Below are positions 26,086 to 36,396 of a stretch of DNA of 64,000 nucleotides, piece by piece. A program made the position numbers and the translations under genes. Under the pieces are notes generated by a model. The model did not search any database, had not been told where the DNA came from, and was given only the letters and a program-made list of their open reading frames with translations. The number at the start of each line of letters is the position of its first letter. The first letter of the stretch is position 1. The DNA is from an uncultured Eubacteriales bacterium (lineage in GTDB: Bacteria; Bacillota_I; Bacilli_A; RF39; UBA660), in the NCBI GenBank assembly GCA_905188025.1, contig CAJJKI010000004.1, forward strand, positions 1 through 64,000, in the 5' to 3' direction.

Positions 26086-26162
26086 CGGGAAGTGGCTCAA
26101 CTTGGTAGAGCATTTGGTTTGGGACCAAGGGGTTGCAGGTTCAAATCCTGTCTTCCCGACCA
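26086..26162 (+). tRNA. tRNA-Pro (anticodon TGG)
   Basis: A 77-base cloverleaf with acceptor CGGGAAG/CTTCCCG and encoded CCA. The anticodon loop is TTTGGGA. It is co-transcribed with tRNA-Ala. Confidence 0.96.
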
Positions 26163-26173
26163 TTTAGATTATA

Positions 26174-26198
26174 AAGCCTTGTATTTCGAGGCTTTTTT
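26174..26198 (+). terminator. Terminator after tRNA-Pro
   Basis: Stem AAGCCT/AGGCTT with a 9-base loop and a T-run. The 26199-26342 stretch beyond it shows nothing but an AT-rich palindrome (CTTATCTTATAAAGATAAG). Confidence 0.8.
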
Positions 26199-26342
26199 CT
26201 TTTGCCTTTTTTTATTTTGTGTAACATTTACATACCAAAATAGAAAAATCTATATTGATTTATTTTTGTTATATTTTGAGTAAACATTTAAACTACGTGT
26301 TTAGTTTTTAATTTGAATTACTTATCTTATAAAGATAAGATG

Positions 26343-26375
26343 AAAAAGCCAATTATGAATTTACATAACTGGCTT
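26343..26375 (-). terminator. Terminator after topA
   Basis: Minus-strand stem AAGCCAGTTATG/CATAATTGGCTT followed by TTTTC. Confidence 0.85.
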
Positions 26376-26379
26376 ATTA

Positions 26380-28407
26380 TTATCTTTCATAATTACAACT
26401 AGAACATTTGATTTTTTTGCCTTTTTCTGTTAGAAAATTACCACAATTTGGGCATTTTTCATTTATTGGTTTATCCCAAGTTGCAAAATCACATTTTGGA
26501 TAATTATTGCATCCATAGAATTTCTTACCTTTTTTGGTAGTCTTTTCAATTATTTTTCCATCACATTTTGGACAATCCATTATTTCTTTTGGTGATTCTT
26601 TATCATTTTTTATGTATTTGCATTCTGGATAATTTGAACAAGCCACAAATGAACCATATCTACTTCTTTTGATAACTAATGGGCTACCACAATTTGGACA
26701 CAACTCCCCTGTTTCTTCAGCTGGTTTCTTTTCCATATTAGTAAATGCTGTTTTTACTTTTGGCTCGAATTCATTATAAAATCTAGAAAGTAATTTTGTA
26801 TATTCTAAATTGCCATCGGCTATTTTATCTAAATCTTCTTCCATTTCTCTAGTGTAGTCAACGTTGATAATATCTTTAAAATATTCTTGAAGTTTATCTG
26901 TTGTCTCAATTCCTATTTCAGTAGGATAGAATTTTTTATCATTGATTTTAACATATCCTCTTTCAGATAATATTCCTACTGTAGTTGCATATGTTGATGG
27001 ACGCCCTATTCCTAGAGTTTCCATATCTTTTATCAACTTACTTTCAGTATATCTTACTGGAGGTTTTGTTGTATGCATTGTATAGATTATATCGTTGGCA
27101 GCAATAACTTTTGTTTTGTAAGTGCTAAAGTCTGGGAGTATTTTTTCTTTGCTGTCTTCATAATCATTATATACTTTTAGGTAACCATCAAATAATAGGA
27201 CACTACCAGTTGCCTTGAATTGATAATTGTTATTGTCTAAGGTAATAGTAGTTGATTCTACTTTGGCATCAGCCATTAATGATGCAAGGGCACGATAATA
27301 TATCATGCTATATAGTTTATATTCATCTTGGTTTAGATATGCTTTTACTGATTCTGGAGTTCTATTTATACTTGTTGGCCTGATGGCTTCGTGGGCATCT
27401 TGAACATTGTCAGTTTTTTTAGTTTTTTTGACATATCCTAAATAATTTTCACCATAGGTATTTCTAATATAGCCATATGTTGATTTGATGAACTCTTCTG
27501 ATAATCTAATTGAGTCAGTTCTCATATATGTAATTAAGCCAACAGTTTCATCTTTTAGGGAAACACCTTCATACAATTTTTGTGCAAGCATCATGGTTTT
27601 TTTACCAGGAAAATTTAATTTATTTGAGGCGTCTTGTTGAAGTGTTGAAGTTATATACGGTGGCTTAGCTTTTCTTGCTTTTTCTTGCTTTTCAACACTT
27701 TCAATGTTAAATGCTTTGGATAGTTTTGATAGTATTTCTTTAGCCTCAAACTCAGTTTTAATTTCTATCTTTTTATGATTATATGTATCTAATTTGGCAG
27801 AAAACTCTGAAAACATGGCCTCTATTTCATAATAATCTTCAGGAACAAAGGCTTCAATTTCTCTTTCCCTATCTACTATTAACTTTAGGGCTACGCTTTG
27901 AACACGGCCAGCAGACTTTCCTCCGGTTTTTGATTGCATTAATTTGCTTAATCTAAAACCAATGATTCTATCTAGCATTCTTCTTGTTTCTTGGGATTTT
28001 ACTAAATTTTCATCGATGTCGCGGGCTTTTGAAAAGCTGTCTAAAATAACATTTTTGGTAATTTCGTTAAATACGATTCTTTGATATTTACCTTTGGCAA
28101 GTCCTAGGGTGTCATATAGATGCCAAGAAATAGCCTCCCCTTCACGATCGGGGTCGGTTGCAAGATATACAAAGTCTGAATTTTTGACATCTTTTTTTAA
28201 TTCATTAACTAATTTTTTCTTTCCTTTAATTATTTCATATGTTGGTTTGAAATTGTTCTCAATATCAATACCAAAGCCATATTTTCCGGTTGTTGATAAA
28301 TCTCTTATGTGACCTAGTGATGATACTACTTTATAATTTGAACCTAAATACTTTTCGATTGTCTTACTCTTACTAGGAGATTCGACAATTACTAATTTTT
28401 GTGACAT
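26380..28407 (-). CDS. topA: DNA topoisomerase I
   Basis: A 675-residue type IA topoisomerase that relaxes negative supercoils. The TOPRIM domain begins MSQKLVIVESPSKSKTIEKYLG and includes the acidic ATDPDREGEAISWH motif. The catalytic tyrosine is in GLITYMRTDS. Three C-terminal zinc-finger-like repeats follow, each with four cysteines (CPNCGSPL..., CPKCDGKI..., CPNCGNFL...). The start at 28407 follows AAAGGACG; the in-frame extension to 28440 lacks support. Confidence 0.97.
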   Translation of the reverse strand: MSQKLVIVESPSKSKTIEKYLGSNYKVVSSLGHIRDLSTTGKYGFGIDIENNFKPTYEIIKGKKKLVNELKKDVKNSDFVYLATDPDREGEAISWHLYDTLGLAKGKYQRIVFNEITKNVILDSFSKARDIDENLVKSQETRRMLDRIIGFRLSKLMQSKTGGKSAGRVQSVALKLIVDREREIEAFVPEDYYEIEAMFSEFSAKLDTYNHKKIEIKTEFEAKEILSKLSKAFNIESVEKQEKARKAKPPYITSTLQQDASNKLNFPGKKTMMLAQKLYEGVSLKDETVGLITYMRTDSIRLSEEFIKSTYGYIRNTYGENYLGYVKKTKKTDNVQDAHEAIRPTSINRTPESVKAYLNQDEYKLYSMIYYRALASLMADAKVESTTITLDNNNYQFKATGSVLLFDGYLKVYNDYEDSKEKILPDFSTYKTKVIAANDIIYTMHTTKPPVRYTESKLIKDMETLGIGRPSTYATTVGILSERGYVKINDKKFYPTEIGIETTDKLQEYFKDIINVDYTREMEEDLDKIADGNLEYTKLLSRFYNEFEPKVKTAFTNMEKKPAEETGELCPNCGSPLVIKRSRYGSFVACSNYPECKYIKNDKESPKEIMDCPKCDGKIIEKTTKKGKKFYGCNNYPKCDFATWDKPINEKCPNCGNFLTEKGKKIKCSSCNYER

Positions 28408-28429
28408 ATATCTTCGTCCTTTCTTACCA

Positions 28430-28459
28430 ATTATATACATGTTTTTTTGTTTTTGTCAA
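28430..28459 (-). promoter_or_regulatory. Promoter of topA
   Basis: Minus-strand TTGACA (28454-28459), 18-base spacer, TATAAT (28430-28435). Confidence 0.82.
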
Positions 28460-28528
28460 ACTTTTTTACTACTAAGTTATTTTTACATTATTTTGTAAAT
28501 TAAGCATAGACTTAAGTGAGGGATATTG

Positions 28529-29434
28529 ATGAAAAATTTTATAGAATATTTTTATAATGTTAAGATAGATAATATAACGATGGAAGATAAATTTTATACT
28601 TTTTATAGTAATGACTCTTTATATAAATTATATGTATATGAGGACTATGGAGATATTAATTTGATATATAACATTAATAGAAAGATGATAAATAATACTT
28701 TAGTTAGTGAAATTATTGTTAATAAAGATAATGAAATAGTCAGTATTTATAATGGGGTTAAATATATTCTACTTAAAATATATGTCAATATTAAGAATGA
28801 TATTTCATTAAAGGAAATTGTTTTATTATCTAAAAGTGATGCTACTGGTGACTTAAATATTAATTGGGGAAGTTTATGGGAAAAGAAGATAGATTATTTA
28901 GAGAATTTAATTAATGAAAACGGAAAGAAATATCCTTTGATTGTTGATAGTTTTAATTATTTTGTTGGTTTAGCAGAAAATGCAATTAGCTACTATAATA
29001 TGATTGAAATTAATAAAGGATATCAGTATGTAATTAGTCACAAGGAGATCAGATTTAACGATACGCTGGAGGACTTATATAATCCATTAAATATTATATA
29101 TGATTATAGGGTTAGAGATGTAGCTGAGTATATAAAGAGAGCCTTCTTTGTTAATAATATGTTTATTTGGGAAGAGTTAAAAGTTTTTTTTAAGGATGCA
29201 ATGATAACAGTATTTGAAGCTAAACTTTTAATTGCAAGATTGCTTTATCCTAGTTTTTATTTTGAAATGTATAATGATATTTTGATTGATAATGCTGAAG
29301 AGAAAATATTAATTGATATTATATCAAGAATAGATGATTATGAGACTTATTTGGAAAATGTAATAGGATTTGTGGCTCATTATTATAATCTTGAGGAAAT
29401 TGAGTGGCTAAAAAAAAATCATAGTAATATATGA
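28529..29434 (+). CDS. YutH/CotS-like kinase-fold spore coat-associated protein
   Basis: A 301-residue protein with a degenerate aminoglycoside phosphotransferase-like fold. Support: the late ISHKEIRFNDTLEDLYNPLNIIYDYRVRDVAEYIKRAFF region, which mirrors the H-x-D and D-x-x-x-RD-A-E part of YutH/CotS proteins. Catalytic residues appear weakened, as in other coat members. It lies tail-to-tail with a NifU-like gene, and in B. subtilis yutH neighbours yutI (NifU-like). ATG at 28529 follows GAGGGA. A coat function is inferred from family and synteny. Confidence 0.68.
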   Translation: MKNFIEYFYNVKIDNITMEDKFYTFYSNDSLYKLYVYEDYGDINLIYNINRKMINNTLVSEIIVNKDNEIVSIYNGVKYILLKIYVNIKNDISLKEIVLLSKSDATGDLNINWGSLWEKKIDYLENLINENGKKYPLIVDSFNYFVGLAENAISYYNMIEINKGYQYVISHKEIRFNDTLEDLYNPLNIIYDYRVRDVAEYIKRAFFVNNMFIWEELKVFFKDAMITVFEAKLLIARLLYPSFYFEMYNDILIDNAEEKILIDIISRIDDYETYLENVIGFVAHYYNLEEIEWLKKNHSNI

Positions 29435-29435
29435 T

Positions 29436-29663
29436 TTATTCTACATTGACAACTTTTATGATTTCTGGTATCTCATTTATTAGAGCTGTTTCAATGCCAC
29501 TTTCTAAGGTATGATCTGCTAGTGGACAATTGCTGCATGCACCGATTAGTTTGACATATGCTACACCATTTTCATATTTAACAAATTCAACATTGCCACC
29601 ATCATTTTGTAAGTATGGTCTTATTTTATCTAATACTGTGATAATTTTTTTCTCTATATCCAT
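29436..29663 (-). CDS. nfu: NifU-like iron-sulfur scaffold (YutI type)
   Basis: A 75-residue NifU C-terminal domain with the cluster-binding pair in GACSNCPLADHTL (Cys43 and Cys46) and the typical start RPYLQNDGGNVEFV. Such proteins carry 4Fe-4S clusters to target enzymes. Transcription is divergent from the S1-domain gene and convergent with yutH. Confidence 0.93.
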   Translation of the reverse strand: MDIEKKIITVLDKIRPYLQNDGGNVEFVKYENGVAYVKLIGACSNCPLADHTLESGIETALINEIPEIIKVVNVE

Positions 29664-29680
29664 TTTTTCACCCCATATAA

Positions 29681-29709
29681 ATTATAATATTTTTTTTAAC
29701 TTTTTTCAA
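29681..29709 (-). promoter_or_regulatory. Promoter of nfu
   Basis: Minus-strand TTGAAA (29704-29709), 17-base spacer, TATAAT (29681-29686). Confidence 0.78.
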
Positions 29710-29717
29710 TTATAACT

Positions 29718-29745
29718 TTGAATTTATAAAAAATAATGTTATAAT
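29718..29745 (+). promoter_or_regulatory. Promoter of the S1-domain gene
   Basis: TTGAAT (29718-29723), 16-base spacer, TATAAT (29740-29745). This placement argues against translation starting at the ATG at 29746. Confidence 0.72.
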
Positions 29746-29766
29746 ATGGCTGGAAGTGGAAATATT

Positions 29767-30126
29767 ATGGATGAAATTAAAGTTAATGATATAATTGAAG
29801 TAGTAGTTACTGGTATTCAAAAATATGGAGCCTTTGTACTTATTAATAATAAATATGATGGATTAATTCATATATCAGAGATTTCTAGTGGCTATGTTAA
29901 AAATATTAATGATTACATTAAGATTAAAGATAAGATATACGCACAAGTTGTAGATATTGATGAAGAAAATAATAAATTTAAGTTAAGTATTAAAAATATC
30001 GATTATAGAAATAGTGGTAAGGTAATTAGTGAAGATAATGAGTTTACTAACGGGTTTGAACCACTTAAAGAACATTTAGATTTATGGATTAATGAAAAAA
30101 TAAAAGAAATTATGGATAAAATGTAA
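29767..30126 (+). CDS. S1-domain RNA-binding protein (YugI/GSP13-like)
   Basis: A 119-residue protein with one S1 domain (about 5-75: GDIIEVVVTGIQKYGAFVLINNKYDGLIHISEIS-like sequence) and a C-terminal tail FEPLKEHLDLWINEK, the end found in YugI/CvfD general stress proteins that bind 30S ribosomes. The ATG at 29767 is chosen because the TATAAT box ends at 29745, leaving the earlier ATG at or before the transcription start. A tRNA cluster follows. Confidence 0.85.
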   Translation: MDEIKVNDIIEVVVTGIQKYGAFVLINNKYDGLIHISEISSGYVKNINDYIKIKDKIYAQVVDIDEENNKFKLSIKNIDYRNSGKVISEDNEFTNGFEPLKEHLDLWINEKIKEIMDKM

Positions 30127-30135
30127 AAAAAATAG

Positions 30136-30164
30136 TTGACACATGGCAAAACTCGTGGTATATT
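30136..30164 (+). promoter_or_regulatory. Promoter of the five-tRNA cluster
   Basis: TTGACA (30136-30141), 17-base spacer, TATATT (30159-30164), about 50 bases before tRNA-Val. Confidence 0.9.
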
Positions 30165-30215
30165 ATTAAATGTCAGTGCGAAACAATGTCGCAATGGTAA
30201 AAACGAGTGATTTGT

Positions 30216-30292
30216 GGGCGATTAGCTCAGTTGGTTAGAGCACCTGCCTTACAAGCAGGGGGTCATAGGTTCGAGTCCTATATCGCCCACCA
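30216..30292 (+). tRNA. tRNA-Val (anticodon TAC)
   Basis: A 77-base cloverleaf, acceptor GGGCGAT/ATCGCCC, anticodon loop CTTACAA, CCA encoded. First of five co-directional tRNA genes. Confidence 0.96.
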
Positions 30293-30299
30293 TTGTATT

Positions 30300-30375
<76 letters not shown>

Positions 30376-30385
30376 TCTTTTTTTT

Positions 30386-30469
30386 GGAGGGATAGCGAAG
30401 TGGTCAAACGCGGCAGACTGTAAATCTGTTCCTTAGGGTTCCATGGTTCAAATCCATGTCCCTCCACCA
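30386..30469 (+). tRNA. tRNA-Tyr (anticodon GTA)
   Basis: An 84-base tRNA with a long variable arm, acceptor GGAGGGA/TCCCTCC, anticodon loop CTGTAAA, CCA encoded. Confidence 0.96.
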
Positions 30470-30491
30470 CTTTGTTTTGGTTAGATATCAT

Positions 30492-30566
30492 TGCCTCGTA
30501 GCCAAGCGGTAAGGCATCACACTTTGACTGTGACATTCGCTAGTTCGAGTCTAGCCGAGGCAACCA
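30492..30566 (+). tRNA. tRNA-Gln (anticodon TTG)
   Basis: A 75-base cloverleaf, acceptor TGCCTCG/CGAGGCA, anticodon loop CTTTGAC, CCA encoded. A second tRNA-Gln (CTG) is at 61725. Confidence 0.95.
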
Positions 30567-30573
30567 TATTAAT

Positions 30574-30649
30574 GTTCCGTTAGCTCAGCCGGTAGAGCAT
30601 TTGACTTTTAATCAAAGGGTCATGCGTTCAAATCGCATACGGGACACCA
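30574..30649 (+). tRNA. tRNA-Lys (anticodon TTT)
   Basis: A 76-base cloverleaf, acceptor GTTCCGT/ACGGGAC, anticodon loop CTTTTAA, CCA encoded. Confidence 0.96.
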
Positions 30650-30659
30650 TTTAGAAATT

Positions 30660-30696
30660 AACAAACTTTTATGATTTAAGAGTTTGTTTTTTTTTG
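30660..30696 (+). terminator. Terminator of the tRNA cluster
   Basis: Stem ACAAACTTTT/AAGAGTTTGT followed by a long T-run. Confidence 0.87.
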
Positions 30697-30766
30697 TTGT
30701 CTTTCTACCCTATTTTTGTTGTGATACAATTTTAAAATTTAATTCTCTTTATTTTATTTTCTAATA

Positions 30767-30795
30767 CAAAAAACTCATTTGTTTTGAAATGAGTT
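30767..30795 (-). terminator. Terminator of dnaG-rpoD-trmK
   Basis: Minus-strand stem AACTCATTT/AAATGAGTT and TTTTTTG, just after the trmK stop. Confidence 0.88.
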
Positions 30796-30797
30796 CA

Positions 30798-31460
30798 TTA
30801 TTTATAAAAATCAAGTTCTTTTTTTATTTTATAACACTCCATAAATTTTCTTTTAGGAATAGACTTTTTTATATTTTTTAGTTTTTGATATTGAGCATTT
30901 TTATATTCTTCAAATATTTTACTTGAATTTGATAAAAGCTTTGGGCCAAAATATAACTCTTTTTTAGTATACTTTTGATATCCTTTTGTAAATTTTATAA
31001 TTGTATAATATTTATTATTATCTTTGACTATTTTTTCTTCTTCGATTAGATAATTCATTTTAGTTATTTCTTTACGAAGGTAATAGTTTTTGGTATTACT
31101 TTGAATGATAATTGTACTAATAGTCGATAATATTTCTGGGTTATTTTTTAGTATTTCTACTATGGTATATGCTCCCATACCAGATATTATTATAGTGTCT
31201 ATTTTGTCATTTAAGTTTATAACTTCTAAGCCACTGCCTAAACGAGTTTCGATGATATCTTCCAAGTTATTATTTTTGATATTTTCTTTAGCATTGCTTA
31301 AGGCTTTTTCATTTATATCACTAGCTATTATTTTGGATACTATACCATTTTGATACAGATATATATCAAGTAATCCGTGATCACAACCAATATCTACAAC
31401 TCTTGCTTTTAAAGGAACAAGACTAGATATTTCTTCTAGTCTTTTTGATAGTTTAATCAT
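30798..31460 (-). CDS. trmK: tRNA (adenine-22-N1)-methyltransferase
   Basis: A 220-residue SAM-dependent methyltransferase that modifies A22 of tRNAs. The SAM site is [14 protein letters not shown], with [17 protein letters not shown] as the acidic strand and a catalytic-region [15 protein letters not shown]. The tail contains FGPKLL, typical of TrmK. It overlaps rpoD by 8 bases, and dnaG-rpoD-trmK is conserved in Bacilli. Confidence 0.94.
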   Translation of the reverse strand: MIKLSKRLEEISSLVPLKARVVDIGCDHGLLDIYLYQNGIVSKIIASDINEKALSNAKENIKNNNLEDIIETRLGSGLEVINLNDKIDTIIISGMGAYTIVEILKNNPEILSTISTIIIQSNTKNYYLRKEITKMNYLIEEEKIVKDNNKYYTIIKFTKGYQKYTKKELYFGPKLLSNSSKIFEEYKNAQYQKLKNIKKSIPKRKFMECYKIKKELDFYK

Positions 31461-32556
31461 TTAAGAAATCCTTTAATTTTCTACTTCTTGATGGATGACG
31501 TAATTTTCTTAGGGCTTTAGCTTCTATTTGACGGATTCTCTCACGAGTTACTCCGAACATTTGCCCTACTTCCTCAAGAGTTTTGCAGCAGCCGTCATCA
31601 AGGCCAAATCTTAAACGTAATACTTGCTCTTCACGTTCAGTTAATGTTAGTAATACGTCAGAAATTTCATCTTTTAATAGTTCATGAACGGTATATTCTT
31701 CAGGTGACATTGATCTCTCATCTTTGACAAAGTCTCCTAAATGAGAATCATCTTCTTCTCCTATTGGAGTTTCTAATGATACTGGCTCTTGGGCTATTTT
31801 TATTACTTCTCTTATTTTATCTAATGACATATGCATTTTTTTTGCTAGTTCTTCTTCAGTTGGTTCACGATTTAATTCTAGAGTTAATTGTCTTTGATAT
31901 CTTGATAATCTATTTATAGTTTCTACCATGTGAACAGGAACTCTAATAGTGCGGGCTTGATCGGCAATGGCTCTTGTGATAGCTTGTCTAATCCACCATG
32001 TAGCATAAGTTGAAAATTTATAACCTTTGCTGGCATCGAATTTTTCAACTGCTTTCATTAGACCAATGTTTCCTTCTTGAATTAAGTCTAGGAAAAGCAT
32101 TCCACGGCCAACATATCTTTTAGCTATTGATACTACTAGACGTAAGTTAGATTCTGCTAATTGATTTTTTGCTTCTTCGTCACCAGCAACAATTCTAGCT
32201 GACAGTTCCATTTCTTCATCAAGTGTTAATAAGCTAATCTTTCCTATTTCTTTTAAATACATTCTAACTGGGTCACTAATTGTTAGCTCTTTAGCTAGTG
32301 TACTATCTTTTAAAAGGTCATCAAAATTACCTCCAATGTCAGCATCGCCAGAATCTTCTCCTGATAAATCATCATCAGTTACAACTTGAATATTTGCTTC
32401 CATTAAACTGTTATACAAATCATCTAATGAATCGCTATCTAAATCTAGACCTTTTAAGGCAGTGGCTAATTGTTCATAAGTAACGTAACCACTTTCAGTT
32501 CCTTTAGCAATTAATTCTTTTTTTCTTTCCTCATATGGTTTTATTTCTTCTATCAT
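31453..32556 (-). CDS. rpoD: Primary sigma factor SigA
   Basis: A 367-residue housekeeping sigma-70. Region 1.2 ([11 protein letters not shown]), region 2 ([38 protein letters not shown] and [15 protein letters not shown]), region 3 and region 4 ([15 protein letters not shown] and [20 protein letters not shown]) are all present. The sigma 1.1 part is short and acidic, as in Bacillus. Overlaps: ATGA with dnaG upstream, 8 bases with trmK downstream. Confidence 0.98.
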   Translation of the reverse strand: MIEEIKPYEERKKELIAKGTESGYVTYEQLATALKGLDLDSDSLDDLYNSLMEANIQVVTDDDLSGEDSGDADIGGNFDDLLKDSTLAKELTISDPVRMYLKEIGKISLLTLDEEMELSARIVAGDEEAKNQLAESNLRLVVSIAKRYVGRGMLFLDLIQEGNIGLMKAVEKFDASKGYKFSTYATWWIRQAITRAIADQARTIRVPVHMVETINRLSRYQRQLTLELNREPTEEELAKKMHMSLDKIREVIKIAQEPVSLETPIGEEDDSHLGDFVKDERSMSPEEYTVHELLKDEISDVLLTLTEREEQVLRLRFGLDDGCCKTLEEVGQMFGVTRERIRQIEAKALRKLRHPSRSRKLKDFLND

Positions 32557-34286
32557 TCTTTCACTCCTCTTAATGATAATAGTAATTCATTCAATAGTTT
32601 TGCTTGTTCTATTGGATCTTTTTCATTTTTTATTTTATTTTTTAATTCTTCATTTTTCTTTTTTATAGGATATGAGTTTACAACCTTTATATAATCATCT
32701 ATCTCTTCTTCAAGATAATTATCTTTTAATTGTAAATTCATAATATTATTAAATAATTTCATTTCAGATTCTTTGTCAGAAATATAACTAATAAAATCAG
32801 CAATATTTATAGTTTTATATTTATGATAATATGAAATAATCTCATTTGATAAAGCTCTTATTTCGGTGTTGGGAAAATACGTAATGTTGTGTTCTACTAG
32901 ACTAATTATTTTGGAATCTCGCAACATGTAATATATTAGACTTATTGAAGCGTTATCATACTGATTAATCTTTTCTTTTTTAGGATAATCATTTTTTTGA
33001 TTTTTAGTCTGTTCTTTTTGTGATTTTGTTTTAAGTAAGGTATATTTGTCTTTTAGTATTTGATATCCTATTTTGTATTCTTCTGATAATTTGTTGAGAG
33101 TTAATTCTACTATAACTTGATTTGGTTCTATTAGTAGATCATTTATGGCCTCGTCTAGATATTTTGAAATGTCTTCAATATCAGTAAGATTTTTAGAGTT
33201 TTTATGAATTTTCATCATAAAATCAATAGCACTTTCAGGAAAATCTACTTTATTTTTGAATTTTTCTTGGCCATATTTTAGAATATACTCATCGGGATCT
33301 AAATCTTCTTCAAGACGAATTACTTTAGGATTAACGTCTATTTCTTTTAAAATGCTTATGGCACTGATAGTGGCTTCTTCGCCCGCTTTATCGCCATCAA
33401 AACATAAAATGATATTGTTGGCTGTTTTCTTTAGCAAGTTAGCATTTTGTTTGGTTAAGGCAGTACCCATGGTTGCAACGCAATTTGTGACACCTATGGT
33501 GTTAGCTCTAATTACATCCATAAAGCCTTCCATAACAATGATTGAATCATTTTTCTTTAAAAGCTCTTTAGCATTGTGATAATTATATAATATAGTTCCT
33601 TTTTTAAAGATTGCTGTTTCTTTAGTATTAATATATTTGCTGGAATCTTTGGTATTATAGATTCTACCTGAAAAGGCTATTACTTTTCCTTCAAGATCAT
33701 ACAAAGGAAACATGATTCTATTGGAAAATAAGTCAGTACCATTTTCATGACTAAGACCTAAATCAACTAATTTAGTTAGTGGAATGTTTTTACTTAGGAG
33801 ATAGTCAGTTAAAGAAGTTTTAGGCATTGATAGACCAATTTTAAATTTCTTAATGCTTTCTTTATCTATTTGTCTTTTCTCTAAGTATTCTTGTGCGTTA
33901 AGACCTAAGTTTGTATTTAAATTATTTTGATAAAATTTGCATGCTAAGGCGTAAATTTCATATGATTCATCATTTTTATTTTTTACTACTTGATAGTCGC
34001 CAAGATCGTAACCTACTTTTTTTCCTAGAAGTCTTACGGCATCATAAAAACTAATATGTTCATAATCTGCTACGAAGGTAAAAACATTACCAGTCGCGCC
34101 ACAGGAAAAGCAAGTAAAGATTTGTTTTTCTTTGGAGACACTCATGCTTGGGGAATGATCATCATGAAATGGACAAACTCCAAAGTAGTTTTTTCCACGT
34201 TGTGTTAATGGTAGATAATTTGATATTACTTCAACGATATCTGTTTTATTTCTTATTTCGTTTATCATTTCATTTGTAATCTTCAT
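32553..34286 (-). CDS. dnaG: DNA primase
   Basis: A 577-residue primase. The N-terminal zinc site uses Cys38, His41, Cys59 and Cys62 ([13 protein letters not shown] ... CFSCGA). The TOPRIM centre shows [11 protein letters not shown] and [11 protein letters not shown]. The C-terminal part binds the replicative helicase. The ATG at 34286 follows GGAGGGGATAAA; the upstream frame extension has no start signal. It heads the dnaG-rpoD-trmK macromolecular synthesis operon. Confidence 0.97.
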   Translation of the reverse strand: MKITNEMINEIRNKTDIVEVISNYLPLTQRGKNYFGVCPFHDDHSPSMSVSKEKQIFTCFSCGATGNVFTFVADYEHISFYDAVRLLGKKVGYDLGDYQVVKNKNDESYEIYALACKFYQNNLNTNLGLNAQEYLEKRQIDKESIKKFKIGLSMPKTSLTDYLLSKNIPLTKLVDLGLSHENGTDLFSNRIMFPLYDLEGKVIAFSGRIYNTKDSSKYINTKETAIFKKGTILYNYHNAKELLKKNDSIIVMEGFMDVIRANTIGVTNCVATMGTALTKQNANLLKKTANNIILCFDGDKAGEEATISAISILKEIDVNPKVIRLEEDLDPDEYILKYGQEKFKNKVDFPESAIDFMMKIHKNSKNLTDIEDISKYLDEAINDLLIEPNQVIVELTLNKLSEEYKIGYQILKDKYTLLKTKSQKEQTKNQKNDYPKKEKINQYDNASISLIYYMLRDSKIISLVEHNITYFPNTEIRALSNEIISYYHKYKTINIADFISYISDKESEMKLFNNIMNLQLKDNYLEEEIDDYIKVVNSYPIKKKNEELKNKIKNEKDPIEQAKLLNELLLSLRGVKE

Positions 34287-34405
34287 TTTATCCCCTCCAA
34301 TAATGATATTGTAAAAAAACTTGTAGATTACTTTTATTTTTATTAACTTTTTGTTAACTTTACGCAAATTTTACACATGTTGTTTATTTTTTGAAGGATT
34401 TTGAG

Positions 34406-35428
34406 CTATTTTATGAACATTGCATCGCCAAACGAAAAGAAGCGATATTCCATTTTTACGGCCTCATTATAAGCAGCCATTATATTTTCTTTACCGGCAA
34501 GGGCACTGACAAGCATTATTAGAGTGGACTTTGGTAAGTGAAAATTTGTTATTAGAGCATTTATTGCTTTAAACTCATATCCTGGATAGATAAATATTTC
34601 TGTCCAACCTTGGCATTCTTTAAATTCACCATATAGATTGGCGATTGTTTCTAAGGTTCTTGTTGAAGTCGTTCCAACACTAATTATACGACGATTTTCT
34701 TTTTTTGCTTTATTTAAGACTTCTGCTGTTTCCTTGCTCATACAATAAAACTCACTGTGCATTTTGTGTTTTGTAACGTCTTCTACGGCTACTGGTCTAA
34801 ATGTTCCAAGTCCAACATGAAGAGTTATATATTCTATTAATACACCTTTTTCTTTTGCTCTTTCTAATAGTTCTTCAGTAAAATGAAGTCCAGCAGTCGG
34901 AGCGGCAGCACTGCCTATATTTTTGGCATATACTGTTTGATATCGATCTTTATCTTTTAGTTTTTGATGAATATATGGTGGTAAAGGCATTTCTCCCAAT
35001 TCATCTAAAATTTCATAAAAGATACCATCATAGATAAATTGCATTATTCTTATGCCATCTTCGCCAATGCCAACACATTTGGCTTTTAATTTATCACTAA
35101 ATACTATTACACTACCCTCTTTTACTCTTTTAGCAGGTTTAGCTAAGCATGTCCAAGTATTTGTAGAATTTTCTTTTAACATTAATATTTCAATAGCGGC
35201 TTTTGTTTCTTCTTTGGTACCATATAATCTAGCAGGCATTACTTTTGTATCATTTAAAACGAGAACATCTCCTTTATTTAGATAATCAATGATATCAGAG
35301 AAATGCTTATGCTCTATTTGACCTGTTTTTTTATCTAAAATAAGTAAACGTGAAGCATCTCTTTGTAACAATGGTGTTTGTGCTATTAAGTTTTCTGGTA
35401 AATAATAATCAAAGTCGTCAGTTTTCAT
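34406..35428 (-). CDS. queA: SAM:tRNA ribosyltransferase-isomerase
   Basis: A 340-residue enzyme that builds epoxyqueuosine on tRNA by transferring the ribosyl part of SAM to preQ1. Signature runs are [50 protein letters not shown] and [11 protein letters not shown]. The ATG at 35428 follows TTAGGAG at 10 bases. No other queuosine genes are in the window. Confidence 0.97.
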   Translation of the reverse strand: MKTDDFDYYLPENLIAQTPLLQRDASRLLILDKKTGQIEHKHFSDIIDYLNKGDVLVLNDTKVMPARLYGTKEETKAAIEILMLKENSTNTWTCLAKPAKRVKEGSVIVFSDKLKAKCVGIGEDGIRIMQFIYDGIFYEILDELGEMPLPPYIHQKLKDKDRYQTVYAKNIGSAAAPTAGLHFTEELLERAKEKGVLIEYITLHVGLGTFRPVAVEDVTKHKMHSEFYCMSKETAEVLNKAKKENRRIISVGTTSTRTLETIANLYGEFKECQGWTEIFIYPGYEFKAINALITNFHLPKSTLIMLVSALAGKENIMAAYNEAVKMEYRFFSFGDAMFIK

Positions 35429-35614
35429 TTTATTATCACTCCTAAATCGGACTATATTATAACACATTTTTTTAACTTTGTGTTGACTTTTGTAACTTTT
35501 TTGTTTATTTAAAAAAGCTATCTACTACAAACGAGTGATAACTTATTTTTCCTATTACTTATATTGTTTATCTTGAAGGATATTATTTGGATTAAATGTA
35601 GATTAATTTTATAA

Positions 35615-36283
35615 TTAATTAGCAATTGTATCATCAGTTTTAGTGCCATCTCCGGATATGTGATAAGTTTCTCCTAGATAAGTAGATGATGGCTTGATAA
35701 TGCATTTAAAGAAGTCTTTTATGCGGGCAAAGAATTCTCTTATATCTCTTTTAGACTGATTAACATATGCTTTTTTATCGGATGCAATGCCATATACTTC
35801 ATCAAACCCTAATTTGTTAGCAATATACAATGAACGGTAAAGGTGATATTTTTGGGTTACGATGATTATTTTATTAGCTTTATATATTTTGTTTGCACGA
35901 TAAATACTATCATATGAGGAAATACCAGCGTGATCCATGAAAATATTTTCTTCGGGAATATCATGCTCTAATAGATAATTTTTCATAACAACTACTTCAT
36001 TATAATCTTCTTTAGTGTGATCACCGCTAACAATGATTTTATTTGTGGGTGTTTTGTTATATACTTCTATTCCAGTTGTTAAACGGTCTTCTAGCATAGG
36101 ACTTGGTTTATTACGCCTGATTCCTGCTCCTAGAATTAATATACAATCATATTTGTCGTTTGAAATATCTGAGATAGAAATAATCTGATCTTTGACACTA
36201 ATAATCATATATATATTTATTGCAATAGCAACAAATAGCAATAATAAAAATGTTTTAATAATTAATTTTATAAATTTTCTCAT
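35615..36283 (-). CDS. DUF218 (SanA/YdcF-like) membrane protein
   Basis: A 222-residue protein with one N-terminal membrane helix (about 8-28) and an external DUF218 domain. Matches include CILILGAGIRRNKPSPMLEDRL, IIVSGDHTKEDYNEVVVMKNYLLEHDIPEENIFMDHAG and TQKYHLYRSLYIANKLG. Family members such as SanA and ElyC affect envelope integrity; the reaction is unknown. The C-terminus is shared with SanA-type members. Confidence 0.85.
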   Translation of the reverse strand: MRKFIKLIIKTFLLLLFVAIAINIYMIISVKDQIISISDISNDKYDCILILGAGIRRNKPSPMLEDRLTTGIEVYNKTPTNKIIVSGDHTKEDYNEVVVMKNYLLEHDIPEENIFMDHAGISSYDSIYRANKIYKANKIIIVTQKYHLYRSLYIANKLGFDEVYGIASDKKAYVNQSKRDIREFFARIKDFFKCIIKPSSTYLGETYHISGDGTKTDDTIAN

Positions 36284-36396
36284 TTTATACCTCTATTTTT
36301 AGTATAACATTAAATAGAAAAAAACACAATTCCTGTGTTTTATCTATCACATATAGTGACACTATAATATATTCATTTATTTTGATATTATGACTT

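Noticed and set aside
28381..28387. Spo0A-like TTCGACA at the start of topA
   Set aside because: It encodes the invariant IVES residues of topoisomerase I, so it is explained by the protein.
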